Assembly (NCBI GenBank): GCA_023427705.1 | Contig: JAEZAL010000268.1 | Coordinates: 1 to 6,607 of the forward strand | DNA length: 6,607 bases | Origin: Bacillota bacterium | Lineage (GTDB): Bacteria; Bacillota; Clostridia; Clostridiales; Clostridiaceae | Direction: 5' to 3' | In this document: piece by piece, positions 4,908 to 6,607 of the stretch | How the letters are laid out: each line of letters opens with the position of its first letter | How positions within the stretch are numbered: the first letter of the stretch is position 1 | Made by a program: the position numbers and the translations under genes | Notes under the pieces: model-generated | What the model saw: the letters and a program-made list of their open reading frames with translations, nothing else | The model's database searches: none | Told to the model about the DNA's origin: nothing

Positions 4908-6599
4908 TTACATTTTATCTACTACTTCTATTCCAATTAAAGCTAAAGAATTCTTAATTACTTGACATGTAGCCTTAACTAAGTTAATTCTTGCTTCTTT
5001 TAAACTATCATCTTCTAAATTTAAAACTGAATGTGCATTATAGAACTTATTAAATAATTTAGCAACTTCTATTGCATATCTTGTAATTATAGAAGGCTCT
5101 AACTTTTCTGTTGCTAAATGAATTTGCTTTCCAAATCCTTCTAAAGCTTTTATTAGTTCAAATTCTTCTTTAGTATTTAATTTAGAATAATCTGCTACTC
5201 CTTTTAACTCACCAGCTCTAGTTAATATGCTATTTGCTCTAGCATATGAATATTGAACATAAGGACCTGTTTCACCTTCAAATGAAAGCATTTCCTTCCA
5301 GTCAAAGACAATATCTTTTTCTCTTGAGTTCTTTAAGTAAGTAAATACTATTGCACCTACTCCTATCTTCTTAGCTATTTCTTCTTTGTTTTCTAAATTA
5401 GGATTTTTTTCATTAATAACTTCTAAAGTTTTATCTACAGATTCTTTTATTAAATCATCTAATAGTATTACTTCACCTTTTCTAGTTGAAAGTTTTCTAT
5501 CAGCAAATTTAACTAATCCAAATCCAACATGAACACAATCATTAGCCCATTCATGTCCAGCAAGCTCAAGAACTTTAAATACTTGTTTGAAGTGTAGTGC
5601 TTGAGGTGATCCAACTACATATATGCTCTTATAGAAATCATATTTTTTCTTTCTATACATAGCTGCTGCTAAATCTCTTGTAGCATATATTGATGCTCCA
5701 TCTCCCTTTAAAACTATACATGGCGGCATATTATACTCATCTAGCATAACTACTTGAGCACCATTACTTTCAACTAAAAGATTTTTTTCTTTTAATTCAT
5801 TTACTACTACATCCATCTTATCATTGTAGAAAGCTTCTCCAGCATATGAATCAAATTTAACATCAAATACATCATATATTCTTTCAAATTCTTTTAAACT
5901 TAAGTCTCTAAATCTCTTCCATAAAGCTTCAACATCTTTATTTCCATCTTCTAAAGCTTTAAAATATGCTCTTCCTTCATCTTCTAATGATGGATCTTTT
6001 TCTGCTTCATCATGGAACTTAACATATATTCTTAAAAGTTCATCAATAGCATTTTTTTCTAATGCTTCTTCATTTCCCCATCTTTTATATGCAGATATAA
6101 GCTTTCCGAATTGAGTTCCCCAGTCACCTAAGTGATTGATTCCTTCTACAGTATAACCTTCTTTTTTAAACAACTTGTATAATGAATTACCTATAGCTGT
6201 AGTAAATAAGTGTCCTACATGGAAAGGTTTCGCAATATTAGGTGATGAATATTCTACACATACAGTCTTTCCATTTCCAATATTAGTTGAACCATAATCT
6301 TCTCCTTGAGATAGGATTTTATCTATAGTATTTTTGCTAAACTCACTTTTATCAACAAAGAAATTAACATATGGTCCTATATTAATTACTTTTTCAAATC
6401 CTTCACCATTTATTTTTTCTTTTAATTCTTCTGAAATCATGTTTGGAGCTTTTCTAAAAGCTTTTGCTAATTGAAAACATGGAAATGCATAATCTCCCAT
6501 TTCACTTTTAGGTGGAATTTCTATTAACTTTTCGATGTTGTCAATATCCATATCAACATGTTTACTTATAGCTTCAGCAACCTTCTTCTTATAATCCAT
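4908..6599 (-). CDS. argS: Arginyl-tRNA synthetase
   Basis: This complete class I synthetase of 563 residues attaches arginine to tRNA-Arg in the cytoplasm using ATP. The N-terminal Add-1-type domain covers about residues 1-85 with 'IPPKSEMGDYAFPCF' (28-42). The Rossmann catalytic domain carries HVGH (127-130, the HIGH motif), GDWGTQFG (158-165) and KLSTRKG (369-375, at the KMSKS position). The GPYVQYSYAR block (445-454) opens the helical DALR-type anticodon-binding domain, which runs to the C-terminus. The length is typical and no catalytic motif is missing. The ATG at 6599 is followed by the expected MDYKKKVAEAI start. Only 8 bases upstream are visible, including a GGA that is probably the end of the ribosome binding site. 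The promoter and any T-box leader lie outside the window. It is convergent with the small Cys-rich protein gene and shares its terminator. Confidence 0.98.
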   Translation of the reverse strand: MDYKKKVAEAISKHVDMDIDNIEKLIEIPPKSEMGDYAFPCFQLAKAFRKAPNMISEELKEKINGEGFEKVINIGPYVNFFVDKSEFSKNTIDKILSQGEDYGSTNIGNGKTVCVEYSSPNIAKPFHVGHLFTTAIGNSLYKLFKKEGYTVEGINHLGDWGTQFGKLISAYKRWGNEEALEKNAIDELLRIYVKFHDEAEKDPSLEDEGRAYFKALEDGNKDVEALWKRFRDLSLKEFERIYDVFDVKFDSYAGEAFYNDKMDVVVNELKEKNLLVESNGAQVVMLDEYNMPPCIVLKGDGASIYATRDLAAAMYRKKKYDFYKSIYVVGSPQALHFKQVFKVLELAGHEWANDCVHVGFGLVKFADRKLSTRKGEVILLDDLIKESVDKTLEVINEKNPNLENKEEIAKKIGVGAIVFTYLKNSREKDIVFDWKEMLSFEGETGPYVQYSYARANSILTRAGELKGVADYSKLNTKEEFELIKALEGFGKQIHLATEKLEPSIITRYAIEVAKLFNKFYNAHSVLNLEDDSLKEARINLVKATCQVIKNSLALIGIEVVDKM

Positions 6600-6607
6600 T
6601 TGTATCC

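Noticed and set aside
1..6607. CRISPR arrays, tRNA/rRNA genes, insertion sequences, defence or toxin-antitoxin systems
   Set aside because: I saw no regularly spaced repeats, cloverleaf-like sequences, transposase motifs or paired terminal repeats on either strand. The genes present are recognisable and mostly housekeeping.

Overview
The window is very AT-rich DNA with Firmicutes-type signals: strong AGGAGG-like ribosome binding sites, TATAAT promoters, hairpin terminators and AGA/ATA/TTA-heavy codon use. Together with a FeoB-associated Cys-rich membrane protein and these protein families, it points to a Clostridium (sensu stricto) chromosome. The species cannot be fixed from this sequence alone.

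Layout, left to right. (1) 1-1495, minus strand: most of a large P-loop ATPase of the HPr kinase/PEP carboxykinase superfamily, with its C-terminus beyond the left edge. It has its own extended -10 promoter. (2) 1661-1701: a hairpin terminator closing the next gene, plsC (1706-2413, minus), a 1-acylglycerol-3-phosphate acyltransferase for phospholipid synthesis. (3) 2414-2546: a divergent promoter region between plsC and a plus-strand gene for a membrane-anchored ComEC-type metallo-beta-lactamase-fold hydrolase (2547-3419). (4) 3414-3455: a perfect 20-bp hairpin between that gene and a convergent minus-strand gene (3487-4278) for a DEDDy-type, RNase H-fold exonuclease-like protein. (5) 4281-4653: a 373-bp non-coding, extremely AT-rich divergent region. 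It holds a promoter on each strand and a near-perfect Fur box placed at the predicted transcription start of (6) a 52-residue FeoB-associated Cys-rich membrane protein (4654-4812, plus). (7) 4812-4845: a bidirectional terminator shared with argS (4908-6599, minus), complete arginyl-tRNA synthetase, whose promoter lies beyond the right edge.

Most of the window is ordinary housekeeping sequence made of single-gene transcription units separated by terminators; I see no mobile element, CRISPR array, RNA gene or defence system. The points most worth a second look are the Fur-controlled orphan small iron-transport protein, the HPrK/PEPCK-like ATPase with an unassigned substrate, and a possible 7-codon leader ORF directly ahead of the weakly initiated exonuclease-like gene.
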